From positions 1 through 35,509 of the forward strand of contig CAMBDA010000032.1 of the NCBI GenBank assembly GCA_945865175.1: a stretch of DNA of 35,509 nt, written 5' to 3'. Every line of letters starts with the position of its first letter. Position 1 is the stretch's first letter. The notes beneath the pieces are model-generated. The model did no database searches. It saw nothing but the letters and a program-made list of their open reading frames with translations, and had not been told where the DNA came from. The position numbers and the translations under genes were made by a program. Of this stretch, positions 26,101-33,042 are shown in pieces. Source of the stretch: an uncultured Prevotellaceae bacterium (lineage in GTDB: Bacteria; Bacteroidota; Bacteroidia; Bacteroidales; Bacteroidaceae).

Positions 26101-27965
26101 ACGGTGCCATCTTCTATGTCAACGGCGTGGAGGTGGGAACCTACAACCAGCAGAGCGGAAGCCAGTATGCCGACTACAGCACCAGCTACGAGTCCAACGT
26201 CGCGGCCTTTGGCAAGGTGGAGGTGCCGGCCTCGCTGCTCAGGAAGGGCGACAACACGCTGGCTGTGGAGGTGCACAACACATCGGGCTCCAGCAGCGAC
26301 ATCTTCTTTGAGGCCCGCATGGTGCTGGTGTCCGCCTCGTCTTCCATCATCAGCGAGGAGGAAACCTTCTGTCTGAGCGAGGCACACGAAAGCGGCACCT
26401 ACACGATTACGGCTTGCTTTGACCCTGTGGGCGACCAGATGGCGATGTGGCAGGCAGGTGCGTCTCCGCTGCGCATCAACGAAGTGAGCGCGGGCAACGA
26501 CATCCACATGAACGACCGGTTCAAGCGCAACGACTGGCTGGAGGTGTACAACACCACGGCCGAGGACATCGACATGGAGGGCATGTATCTGACCGACGAC
26601 AGGAAGGAACCGCTCAAGTACCGCATCAGCGCCGAGGGCACGGATGCCTCCACTGTGGTGCCCGCCCATGGCCACCGCATCATCTGGTGCGACAAACTGT
26701 CGCCCGTGAACCAGTTGCATGCACCGTTCAAGCTCTCCAATGCCGACGGGGCCTATGTGGGCCTGCAGGCGGCCGACGGTACATGGGCCGATGAAATGGT
26801 GTACATGGAACAGCCGCGCTGGCACACCTATGGCCGCTATCCCGACGGCGGTGTCATGACCGCCCTTACCGGACAGCCCACCATCGAATGGGCCAACCAG
26901 CTGGGGTCCTACGACTTTGCCGCCATCGGCTCCACCCCCTGGCAGGACAATGTGGTGGCCATCACTCTGGCCCTGGCCGAGGGGTGGAACTGGACCTCGC
27001 ACAACCTGCAGCAGCCGGCCCACAGCAGCCGCTTCACCCCTTATGCCCAGTGTATCCGCAGCGAGCAGGCCGAGGCCGTGCTGGCCGGGGACGGGCAGTG
27101 GGAGGACCTCATGGACGCCCTCCATCCGGCAGCGGGCTACAAGCTGAAGATGACCCGCCCCACCGACATCACACTCCGGGGCGAACTGTACGATCTGGAG
27201 CAGCCCGTGACGGTGCATGAGGGCTGGAACTGGCTGGGCGTGCCGCTCTATAACGCCACGGCTCTGGAGGCCGCACTGTCCGACTATCTGCCCGCCGAGG
27301 GAGATGCCGTGGTGGGCCTGGAAGGCTTTGCCACCTTTGAGGAGGGAGCCTGGAAGGGCACGTTGCAGGCCCTGTCTCCCGGGCGTGCCTATCTGATGCG
27401 ATGCGGCCAGCCGCAGACATTCCGATGGACCGCCCTGAGCCAGCCGGCCAGCCGTCAGAAACGCTATGCACCGGCGCGTGCGACCGAGGAAATCTCCTCG
27501 TGGCATCCCCAGCCACATGCCTATCCCAACGTGATGAATGCCGTGGCCGTGCTCTATGCCGATGGCGTGCCTGTCACTGAGGGCGACTTCCAGGTGGCTG
27601 CTTTCAGCGGCGACGAATGCCGTGGCACGGGCACCCTCATCGACGGCCGGCTCTTCTTCACCATCCACGGTGAGGGTGGCGAGCCGCTGGCCTTCCGTGT
27701 GGCCGACTCCGGGGGACAGGTGTTCACGGCCAGCCAGACCCTGGCCATGCAGCCCGATGCCATCATGGGCAGCCGCGTGCAGCCGTTCCGTCTGGACGTG
27801 ACGGCCACAGCCCTCCGCCAGCCCAATGTGGTAAGCGCCAAGGTGGTGAAGGTGGCCTATTACAATGCCAGCGGTATGCGCGTGAGCCATCCCGGCCCTG
27901 GCATCACCTTCCAGCAGACCACCTATGCCGACGGACAGACCCTTGTGAAGAAGATTTTGCGCTAG
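23115..27965 (+). CDS. Large secreted CotH/lamin-tail multidomain protein
   Basis: A 1616-aa exported protein. The signal peptide is MKIHPLFLAVALTAVSLLPS to about residue 25. In order: F5/8 type C-like domain (about 40-180, GALIDGNVSTFWHSDWHN), lamin-tail domain (about 190-330, INEVQVANIDRF), a CHB_HEX/Fn3-like segment with LRYTKDGSTPTASHG, a CotH kinase-like domain (about 430-830, with NGDYLGMLNIRDNNNRNFGE and FVMFDTDSGFS), a jelly-roll-like segment (about 905-1090), a second lamin-tail domain (from about 1116, RINEVSAGNDIHMNDRF), and C-terminal beta modules. The end, NASGMRVSHPGPG to KKILR, resembles a type IX secretion tail. CotH domains can phosphorylate proteins, but no activity is proven here. 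It is separated from the LytTR gene by 9 nt. Confidence 0.85.
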   Translation: MKIHPLFLAVALTAVSLLPSRAAAADTDAGIPLITDKSQLSSPFSDYLEGADIGALIDGNVSTFWHSDWHNQIEGDFHWIDVDLQQEVKGLMTLHMHRRNTTNDHPTSVVVSTSTDGTNWQVADTVALPYTGFNGVNSDPWAVKDPVRYLRFTVIDCAGSGTGFRKIWHAAELQVYLLSAATDYSTDLSGLCINEVQVANIDRFLDPSNNYGGWIELYNPTDKVVSLADATLRHTDFDGVTETCRLSLSHGMVPAGGYKVLWFDHNSQDGIYGGASHLQIPFKLDPEGGDIALVRADGTVGPGLHYLPAIARCSYARQTDGGDQWGWTFAPTPGTSNQASTFATRRWDAPEVDTPSMVIDGRTNITVKIPAGATLRYTKDGSTPTASHGLTSVTGRFTVTSTTVYRFVLVSKDALPSPVVTRSYIRQTGEYYLPVLSVATDPDHLYDDQIGVYTKGTNGVSGKGQSSPCNWNMDWERPVNMEYLVPKDGTYEMALNQETDFKIAGGWSRAYGGGNGWPMKASFRLKTGKVYEGLNSFNYSFYSGQKKYNKYKTLQVRNGGNDTYARIIDPAIQQIIIRSGFYVDCQDWQPCHVFFNGDYLGMLNIRDNNNRNFGESQYGIDTDEMDHFEIDPTVGYVQGDGDKEAMKQWIGLARQLASDPTNDGLWQQICALVDVDEFCNYMAAECYIGAGDWLTNCNNLKGFRSRKDNGRFHFVMFDTDSGFSNDNMIGSLYAMLNGYDGRFSEFDGKNPIVENFFNMLKYVPFKRQFANAFSLVAGSVFTPERSKEIINGMVATTQAALAIEGNSPSGSANWLAGVISDTGRRSTRLRNLRAFLGLSAPYNVALGANIPQARILVGGQEVPTGTFDGQLFPPITLTAKAPAGYVFRGWKAVSSEVSNTVLVPYKSQWAYYDKGSLDGKNWKDTDYNERGWATGKAPMGYGSVGTSAGLADYNTTLDYGGNASNKRPTYYFRHRFQLTSLPGEDERIYLYYYIDDGAIFYVNGVEVGTYNQQSGSQYADYSTSYESNVAAFGKVEVPASLLRKGDNTLAVEVHNTSGSSSDIFFEARMVLVSASSSIISEEETFCLSEAHESGTYTITACFDPVGDQMAMWQAGASPLRINEVSAGNDIHMNDRFKRNDWLEVYNTTAEDIDMEGMYLTDDRKEPLKYRISAEGTDASTVVPAHGHRIIWCDKLSPVNQLHAPFKLSNADGAYVGLQAADGTWADEMVYMEQPRWHTYGRYPDGGVMTALTGQPTIEWANQLGSYDFAAIGSTPWQDNVVAITLALAEGWNWTSHNLQQPAHSSRFTPYAQCIRSEQAEAVLAGDGQWEDLMDALHPAAGYKLKMTRPTDITLRGELYDLEQPVTVHEGWNWLGVPLYNATALEAALSDYLPAEGDAVVGLEGFATFEEGAWKGTLQALSPGRAYLMRCGQPQTFRWTALSQPASRQKRYAPARATEEISSWHPQPHAYPNVMNAVAVLYADGVPVTEGDFQVAAFSGDECRGTGTLIDGRLFFTIHGEGGEPLAFRVADSGGQVFTASQTLAMQPDAIMGSRVQPFRLDVTATALRQPNVVSAKVVKVAYYNASGMRVSHPGPGITFQQTTYADGQTLVKKILR

Positions 27966-27974
27966 CGGAGGCCC

Positions 27975-28832
27975 ATGATACGGGAAAAGTTTATCAGCGG
28001 GCTCATCGGCGCTCTGTTCGTGGCCGTGTTCCAGCCGTTCGGCCTGTCGGACCTCGGCAGCCGCCGGCTCCCGCTGCTGCTGGGCATCTCGTTGGTGATT
28101 GTCTTCTCGTGCATCGTGTGCGAATATGCTGTCCGCCTCCTTTTCCGTATGCCCCACGACCCACGGCGCGGCCCTGCCTACAACAACCGCCGGGGCATGG
28201 CTTTCCAGTTGTGCAACATCGTGCTCATGCCTGTGCTGATGGCGCTCTTCCTCCATTTCTTTGCCAGCAATGAGCAGGTAGACAACCATCTGTCGTGGAG
28301 CAACTACCTGTGGACACTCATGGTGTGCCTGTGTTCGTCGTTCATCATCGGCCTTTATTGGCGCAATGTGTACTGGAGGCGTTTCTACCAGCAACAGCTA
28401 GCGGAGGCCCAGCTGCTCAGCGGCATGCTGATGGAGCGCGCACGCACTGCGGAGCAAGAGGAGCAGGAAACCCTTGTCCGTCTGGACAGCGCCACCAGGG
28501 AGAGCCTCTCCCTGTTGCCTTCCCGTTTCCTTTTCGCAGAGTCGGCGGGGAACTACGTGTATGTCCACCATCTTCTCCCCGACGGCACCTGCTCCCATGC
28601 CACGCTGCGCATGAGCATCAAGAGCGTGGTGGCTGCGCTGGCCGGATGCGCCCATGTGATGCAGTGCCATCGTGCCTATGTCGTCAATCTCAGCCATGTG
28701 CAGAAGGTGGAGAGCCGCAGCAGCGGCATCGGCCTTCTGATGAACCATTGCCGCATGGTGGTGCCCGTGTCGAAGGCATACGTGGGCGAGGTGAAGGAGC
28801 GCATCAAGAATCCCGCCCGTTCGTCCCAATAG
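27975..28832 (+). CDS. Membrane-anchored LytTR-family DNA-binding regulator
   Basis: A 285-aa transcription factor. The N-terminal half has about four transmembrane helices (roughly residues 5-25, 32-55, 75-98, 110-130). A linker helix follows (to about 170), then a LytTR DNA-binding domain (about 180-275, FLFAESAGNYVYVHHL, MQCHRAYVVNLSHVQKVE and VPVSKAYVGEVKER). There is no receiver domain, so it must sense a membrane signal or partner directly. It is co-transcribed with the CotH protein. Its last codons contain the first of four direct repeats that lead to the pspC promoter, suggesting pspC is a target and perhaps linked autoregulation. The cognate signal is unknown. Confidence 0.88.
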   Translation: MIREKFISGLIGALFVAVFQPFGLSDLGSRRLPLLLGISLVIVFSCIVCEYAVRLLFRMPHDPRRGPAYNNRRGMAFQLCNIVLMPVLMALFLHFFASNEQVDNHLSWSNYLWTLMVCLCSSFIIGLYWRNVYWRRFYQQQLAEAQLLSGMLMERARTAEQEEQETLVRLDSATRESLSLLPSRFLFAESAGNYVYVHHLLPDGTCSHATLRMSIKSVVAALAGCAHVMQCHRAYVVNLSHVQKVESRSSGIGLLMNHCRMVVPVSKAYVGEVKERIKNPARSSQ

Positions 28833-28887
28833 CCGTTCCGTCTGTCCCTGGCCTTTCCATTCGTCACATATTCCGCCCGTCTGTCCC
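28817..28887 (+). promoter_or_regulatory. Four direct repeats, candidate LytTR binding sites
   Basis: CCGTTCGTCCC (28817), CCGTCTGTCCC (28838), CCATTCGTCAC (28857) and CCGTCTGTCCC (28877) recur at 21, 19 and 20 bp, about two helical turns, on one DNA face. The last ends 5 bp before the pspC -33 element, a class II-like activator position. The adjacent gene encodes a LytTR regulator, whose family binds such phased direct repeats. Confidence 0.6.
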
Positions 28888-28892
28888 ATTTA

Positions 28893-28924
28893 TTTGGAAA
28901 ACGGGCGGATTCATCCTATCTTTG
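28893..28924 (+). promoter_or_regulatory. pspC promoter
   Basis: TTTG (28893-28896), exactly 20 bp, then TATCTTTG (28917-28924), a full consensus match, giving a leader of about 40 nt. Confidence 0.8.
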
Positions 28925-28969
28925 CACCGGTTTTCAACCACAATGTTTCATCATTTAATAGTTATTGTT

Positions 28970-29164
28970 ATGTACAAAAAGCTCACAAAGTCCTCCGACC
29001 GTATGCTAGCCGGTGTGTGCGGAGGCATCGCAGACTTCTTCGAGGTGGACCCCACCCTGGTGCGTGCGGGATATGCCCTGCTCACGTTCTTCTCCTTCTC
29101 CTTCCCCGGCATCCTGCTGTATCTGCTGCTGTGTGTCATCATGCCCAAAAGTGAGGTAGAGTGA
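28970..29164 (+). CDS. PspC-domain small membrane protein
   Basis: A 64-aa protein of the PspC family: MYKKLTKSSDRMLAGVCGGI, a conserved ADFFEVDPTLVR block, then one hydrophobic segment (about residues 35-58, GYALLTFFSFSFPGILLYLL) ending in VIMPKSE. PspC domains are involved in envelope stress responses and often pair with regulators. An in-frame ATG at 28943 would add nine residues (MFHHLIVIV); I prefer 28970 because it gives the standard PspC start. It has its own strong promoter with phased repeats directly upstream, next to a LytTR regulator gene. Confidence 0.9.
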   Translation: MYKKLTKSSDRMLAGVCGGIADFFEVDPTLVRAGYALLTFFSFSFPGILLYLLLCVIMPKSEVE

Positions 29165-29180
29165 TTTTTCCCCTTCAGAT

Positions 29181-29261
29181 ATGATCATCAGAACCGAACG
29201 GCCCACAGACTACCGTGAGGTGGAAAACCTCACAGCCGGATGCCATCTGTTGCAGTTATAG
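29181..29261 (+). pseudogene. GNAT acetyltransferase gene cut off after about 18 codons
   Basis: An ATG 16 nt after pspC opens MIIRTERPTDYREVENLT, a typical start of a GNAT N-acetyltransferase (the MIIR-ERP-DYxxVExLT segment precedes a REAFW-type helix in intact genes). The expected continuation is missing. The frame instead runs a few odd residues into repeat copy 2 and stops at a TAG formed by the repeat itself (29259-29261). The 3' part of the gene, about 140 codons, is absent from the following DNA. Insertion of or recombination at the repeat is the simplest cause. Confidence 0.6.
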
Positions 29262-29307
29262 GCTTCAAAATAACTGCAACAACTGCAACAACTGCAACAG
29301 CCCCCTC
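29247..29307 (+). repeat. Palindromic AACTGCAAC element, copy 2
   Basis: The 61 bp are identical to 20270-20330, in the same orientation: one GTTGCAGTT inverted unit, a short loop, and three tandem AACTGCAAC units ending CAGCCCCCTC. The flanks before and after are unrelated, so the identical block marks the element boundary. It ends the acetyltransferase reading frame. Confidence 0.85.
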
Positions 29308-29359
29308 GGTTTCCCCGTTTTTTGGAGGGGCCAGCGCTCACGAAAACAGAGAAAACAAG

Positions 29360-29381
29360 GTGTGTCGTGCCCCCGACACAC
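29360..29381 (-). terminator. Hairpin, distal of three
   Basis: GTGTGTCG (29360-29367) pairs perfectly with CGACACAC (29374-29381) around a 6-nt loop. It lies beyond the main terminator of the leftward operon. Confidence 0.4.
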
Positions 29382-29388
29382 AAGAAAA

Positions 29389-29420
29389 CGCCCTGAAGGC
29401 AGGAGAGAGCCTTCAGGGCG
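29389..29420 (-). terminator. Strong terminator of the FAS1 / jelly-roll operon
   Basis: CGCCCTGAAGGC (29389-29400) pairs perfectly with GCCTTCAGGGCG (29409-29420); on the minus strand the stem is followed by TTTTCTTGTG, a U-rich tail. It lies about 60 nt past the stop at 29482. Confidence 0.8.
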
Positions 29421-29437
29421 GTATGCTGTCCCTGTCA

Positions 29438-29471
29438 CGCCCGGCTTCCCTTGGGGGAAGACAGCCGGGCG
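29438..29471 (-). terminator. Hairpin, proximal of three
   Basis: CGCCCGGCT (29438-29446) pairs with AGCCGGGCG (29463-29471), 10 nt after the stop codon. It could add to termination or protect the mRNA 3' end. Confidence 0.45.
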
Positions 29472-29481
29472 GATGATGGGC

Positions 29482-32400
29482 TTATTTCACAACGATCTTG
29501 CGACCACCGATGATGTTCACACCCTTCTGTGCCTTCAGCAGTTTCTGGCCAGAAAGGTTGTAGATGGCGGGGCTGCCGGCTGCCGGCGTTTCTGCGGCTT
29601 CGATGGTGCCGATGCCGTCGGGCTTGTTGGGCTGGTTGCCGTAGTAGGTGAGGCGCCAGTTGTCCACTACCACCCAGTCGCCTTCCATGGCTGTGAGTGC
29701 CTCCTTGAAGACACCGAAACGGAACTGGCCGCCTTCGGGCACATACACCATAAGGCTGTTCCAGTAGAGGCCGTTCTGGAAGTATTCCTCGGCTGCGCTC
29801 CAGCATGCATCGGGCAGATAGCGTGTGCCGTCGCCCTGATAGTGCTTCGGGTTGCCCTCAGCATCGGTATAGTCCTCGGCAAAGTCATCCCTGCGTCCCA
29901 TGCCGGGCACCATGTTGATACCGTCGGAGTAGGAGCGGAGGAGTGCGGTTTCGGGTGCTTCCTCAGCGTCCATGCGCAGGCCTCCGTTGGGAAGTGCATA
30001 GAGGTAGGCCAGCTGCTGCACGTCCTCGCCCAGGCCCACCTTTCTCAGGTGTGTGGTGTAGTGGCCGTCGCGGTAGTAGCCCTGCACGCGGATTTCATAC
30101 CATCCGGGCATGACGTCGAAGAGGCAGCAGGAAAGGTCGTAGCTCTGGGTGTTCCATCCTTCATATACGAAGTCCACGAAGTCGCCTCCACGGCCCCATA
30201 CGCCAATGCCTCCGCCCACATTGATGCAGTACCAGTCATCGATGGGCAGGCGCTGGTCGTAGCCGGGATTGTTGATGAGGTGGGTGGCATCGGCAGGATG
30301 TTCGGCTGTGGCATCCATCATGAGGGCGTCCAGCTCCTCCTTGCCCACGAGCATCCACTGGTTGGTTTCCAGTTCGGCCGTCTTCAGGTCGGTGTCCACC
30401 ACATTCCACTGGTTGAAGCCCATATACAGGCCGTTGTCCTCGCTGCGCATACCCAGCAGGAAGCGTGAGCCGTCCTCGCGTTCGCCGTTTGCACGGGCGA
30501 TGTTGAACACGTTGGTCTTGCCCTCCACGGGGATGAACTCCCAGGCGTCGTCCGTGATGCAGTCCACATAGCCGTTGTAGCCCAGGTATTCCAGCGGATA
30601 GCCTTCGCCGGTGTAGCCATTGTTGCGGAAGGTGCGGATGCGGAAGCCCTTCTCCAGCGGTTCACCGGCCATGGTGAGTTTCTCGAGCTGGAAGGGGTTG
30701 GAGGCATATTCGGTGACGGCATGGGCACCCCACGATTCACCGCCGCCCAGGAAGCGCTTGTCGGCCACGTTGTAGAAGTAGTACTGTCCGCCCTCCTCGG
30801 GCAGGGAACCGACGAAGGTTTCTGTGCGGCGCTCGGCGGCGTTGCGCTTGCGGGCCACACGCAGTTCGGTGAGGAAGGGGTCAATCTCTCCGGCCGTGAG
30901 GCAGGTGTCGATGAAAGCGGCGTTCTCGATGGCAGCGGTGATGTAGCCCTTGTTCTCCTTCTGGCAGAGAGCCAGCGTGGCGCGCACGGTGGCCAGACTG
31001 TTGGCAACGCCGGCAAACTCGCTGATGCGCTGTTCGATAGTCTTTGCAAGCTCCTTGAGCTCGGCGGCATCTGGGTTGTTCTCAAGCTCTGCCCTGCCTT
31101 CTGCAGCCAGTCTTGCCAGCGAGTCGCGGATGGCTTGTGTGAACTCGGGGTGCTCGGCCTCGGCTTTGGCAATGGCTGCCATCAGGGCCTCGGCACACTC
31201 GTTGTAGTTCACTTCCTCCACATTGATGCCACAGTCATAGAAGCGGCCGCCGAAGTTCTGCTGGATGTAGGTGGCGATGACGTTCTTGCCCACATTCAGA
31301 TACTTGGCGGGGATGTGCACCTGCACGGGGTTCTTGCCGTCGGTCCAGCCGTCGTTCTTCTGCAGCAGATGGCCGTTCACATAGGTCTCGTAGGTGTCGT
31401 CGTGGCACACGTTGAGTGCATAGCTCAGACGCTCGTTGATTTTCTCGAGCTCAAAGGTGCGGCGCACCCACAGGTTGGTGTTGTGGCCTTCCCAGCCGTC
31501 GCCGGTGTAGTCGTAGTGACCCCATCCGCCCGGCCAGATGGTCTGCAACTCGGGCATGTAGCCGGCATTGCCGCAGGGCATCTTCCAGGTGTCCCACATC
31601 TCGTCGTCATATTCGGGGAGCGTCCATGCCAGGGTCTCGGTGCGTCCTTCCACATTGGGCGAGGGCAACTGGCGTACGGTGGTGGAGCCGTCCTCCTCGT
31701 TGGTGACGGTCTCGGTCATGTAGAAATAGTTGAAGTAGTGGCAGCCGATCCAGAGCTCCTTGCCCTCGCTGTCGGTAATCGACATGTCGGAGATCTGTAC
31801 AGCAGAGCCGGGCTCGCCGCCGGCCAGGTTGAGCACAATCTTCAGGTTCTTCACGTCCATGCCCTCCACGATGCCCTCATACTGGAACGCTTCGCCGGCG
31901 GTGAGGCTGATGCTCTCTTCGCCTGCCAGCACCTCGTCGTTGTCGTTCTCGGTGAGCTTGATGCGCACGTCGCTGTAGTCACAGTCGGCCGTCAGTGTCA
32001 TGGCCAGGGTGTAGGCATTGTCGGCAGAGAGCTTCAGCGGAGTCTTGAACTGCACCTGCGAGTTCCACAGGGGATTGCCGTTCTCGTCCTCGCTGCCGGA
32101 GGCACCGTCCATGTGGATGGTGTAGATGTCGCCTTCCTGGGCCTCATAGAGCTTCTCCCATTCGTGGAGTCCGTTCATGTTGTAGCCGCCCAGTGAGTTG
32201 TAGATGACCTTGCCGTCCCATGGAATGGCGTAGCCCATTTCCAGGCCGCCCTCCACCTTGGTGTAGAGGCCGCAGTCGGCAAATGCGCCGCCCCAGTTCT
32301 GGTGTACGTGCACGGCCAGGAGGTTCTCCTCACCGCCCAGCTTGATGAGGCTCTTCTGCTCGTCGGTGAGCTTCACATACTCGTTCTCGTTCCAGGCGTC

Positions 32401-33009
32401 CTTGTAGATGGCCTCCTGGTAGGTTTCGCCGGTGATGGGGTCCACCTTTTCCTCATAGTGGTCCACTTCGAGGCCTGTCTTCGACCATATCAGCTCGCCG
32501 TTGAGATAGTACTCGCAGGGGGCGTCGTCGTGGCCGCATGCCAGATACACGTCGCCCGAGAGCAGCATGTCGGTGCTGAAGGTGCGGCGGATGTAGATGT
32601 CGGCCATGTAGTCGAGGGTGGCCCACTGGTAGCCGGATATCCCGTTCCATTCGGTGCTGTGGGAGAAGGGAGCGTTGTGGTCTTCCCATGCGATGTTCTG
32701 GCCCTCGTCCCAGTCGCTGGGCGTGAGGGTGGTTTCGTCGTAGCCCACCTCATACCACTGGAGGCCGTTGGCATCCTCGGCGGGTGTCTGCATGATGACG
32801 TTGTAGTTGGGGTTGTTGGTGAGCCCGTTCTCTGTCATGAAGGGCTGGTTGGGGTTGACCGACCACACCTTGGCCGTGTAGGCGGCACCGCTCCATCTTG
32901 TGGACGGGAGCACGGCGATGTTTGCGCCCACAGGGGTGATGCCCTGCGCGCTGGCGGTCAGTGCCAGAGCCACTGCAGCCAGTGTTGTAAAAATCTTTCT
33001 CATTCGCAT
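29482..33009 (-). CDS. Large secreted protein with two jelly-roll-like modules and sorting tail
   Basis: A 1175-aa exported protein (start at 33009; an ATG at 33003 gives MRKIFTTLAAVALALTASAQ as the signal peptide). Two related modules resemble the GH2 sugar-binding jelly roll: IYIRRTF near residue 140 ending in VHVHQNWGGAFADCGL, and LWVRRTF near 515 ending in ATYIQQNFGGRFYDCGI. Helical segments (about 600-720) follow, then a Trp/Asn-rich region (about 750-890, FLGGGESWGAHAVTEYASN) of possible beta-trefoil type. The end, IYNLSGQKLLKAQKGVNIIG to a VVK terminus, is a type IX-like sorting tail. No catalytic residues are recognisable, so a glycan-binding surface protein is the likely role. It follows the FAS1 lipoprotein gene by 33 nt in one operon. 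Confidence 0.78.
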   Translation of the reverse strand: MRMRKIFTTLAAVALALTASAQGITPVGANIAVLPSTRWSGAAYTAKVWSVNPNQPFMTENGLTNNPNYNVIMQTPAEDANGLQWYEVGYDETTLTPSDWDEGQNIAWEDHNAPFSHSTEWNGISGYQWATLDYMADIYIRRTFSTDMLLSGDVYLACGHDDAPCEYYLNGELIWSKTGLEVDHYEEKVDPITGETYQEAIYKDAWNENEYVKLTDEQKSLIKLGGEENLLAVHVHQNWGGAFADCGLYTKVEGGLEMGYAIPWDGKVIYNSLGGYNMNGLHEWEKLYEAQEGDIYTIHMDGASGSEDENGNPLWNSQVQFKTPLKLSADNAYTLAMTLTADCDYSDVRIKLTENDNDEVLAGEESISLTAGEAFQYEGIVEGMDVKNLKIVLNLAGGEPGSAVQISDMSITDSEGKELWIGCHYFNYFYMTETVTNEEDGSTTVRQLPSPNVEGRTETLAWTLPEYDDEMWDTWKMPCGNAGYMPELQTIWPGGWGHYDYTGDGWEGHNTNLWVRRTFELEKINERLSYALNVCHDDTYETYVNGHLLQKNDGWTDGKNPVQVHIPAKYLNVGKNVIATYIQQNFGGRFYDCGINVEEVNYNECAEALMAAIAKAEAEHPEFTQAIRDSLARLAAEGRAELENNPDAAELKELAKTIEQRISEFAGVANSLATVRATLALCQKENKGYITAAIENAAFIDTCLTAGEIDPFLTELRVARKRNAAERRTETFVGSLPEEGGQYYFYNVADKRFLGGGESWGAHAVTEYASNPFQLEKLTMAGEPLEKGFRIRTFRNNGYTGEGYPLEYLGYNGYVDCITDDAWEFIPVEGKTNVFNIARANGEREDGSRFLLGMRSEDNGLYMGFNQWNVVDTDLKTAELETNQWMLVGKEELDALMMDATAEHPADATHLINNPGYDQRLPIDDWYCINVGGGIGVWGRGGDFVDFVYEGWNTQSYDLSCCLFDVMPGWYEIRVQGYYRDGHYTTHLRKVGLGEDVQQLAYLYALPNGGLRMDAEEAPETALLRSYSDGINMVPGMGRRDDFAEDYTDAEGNPKHYQGDGTRYLPDACWSAAEEYFQNGLYWNSLMVYVPEGGQFRFGVFKEALTAMEGDWVVVDNWRLTYYGNQPNKPDGIGTIEAAETPAAGSPAIYNLSGQKLLKAQKGVNIIGGRKIVVK

Positions 33010-33042
33010 TTATTTTTTTAGGGTAAAACAATGATCTCTTGT

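Noticed and set aside
24054..28394. A 1446-codon minus-strand open frame antisense to the CotH and LytTR genes
   Set aside because: Composition is His/Val/Ala-rich shadow sequence with no domain; both plus-strand genes have recognisable domains.
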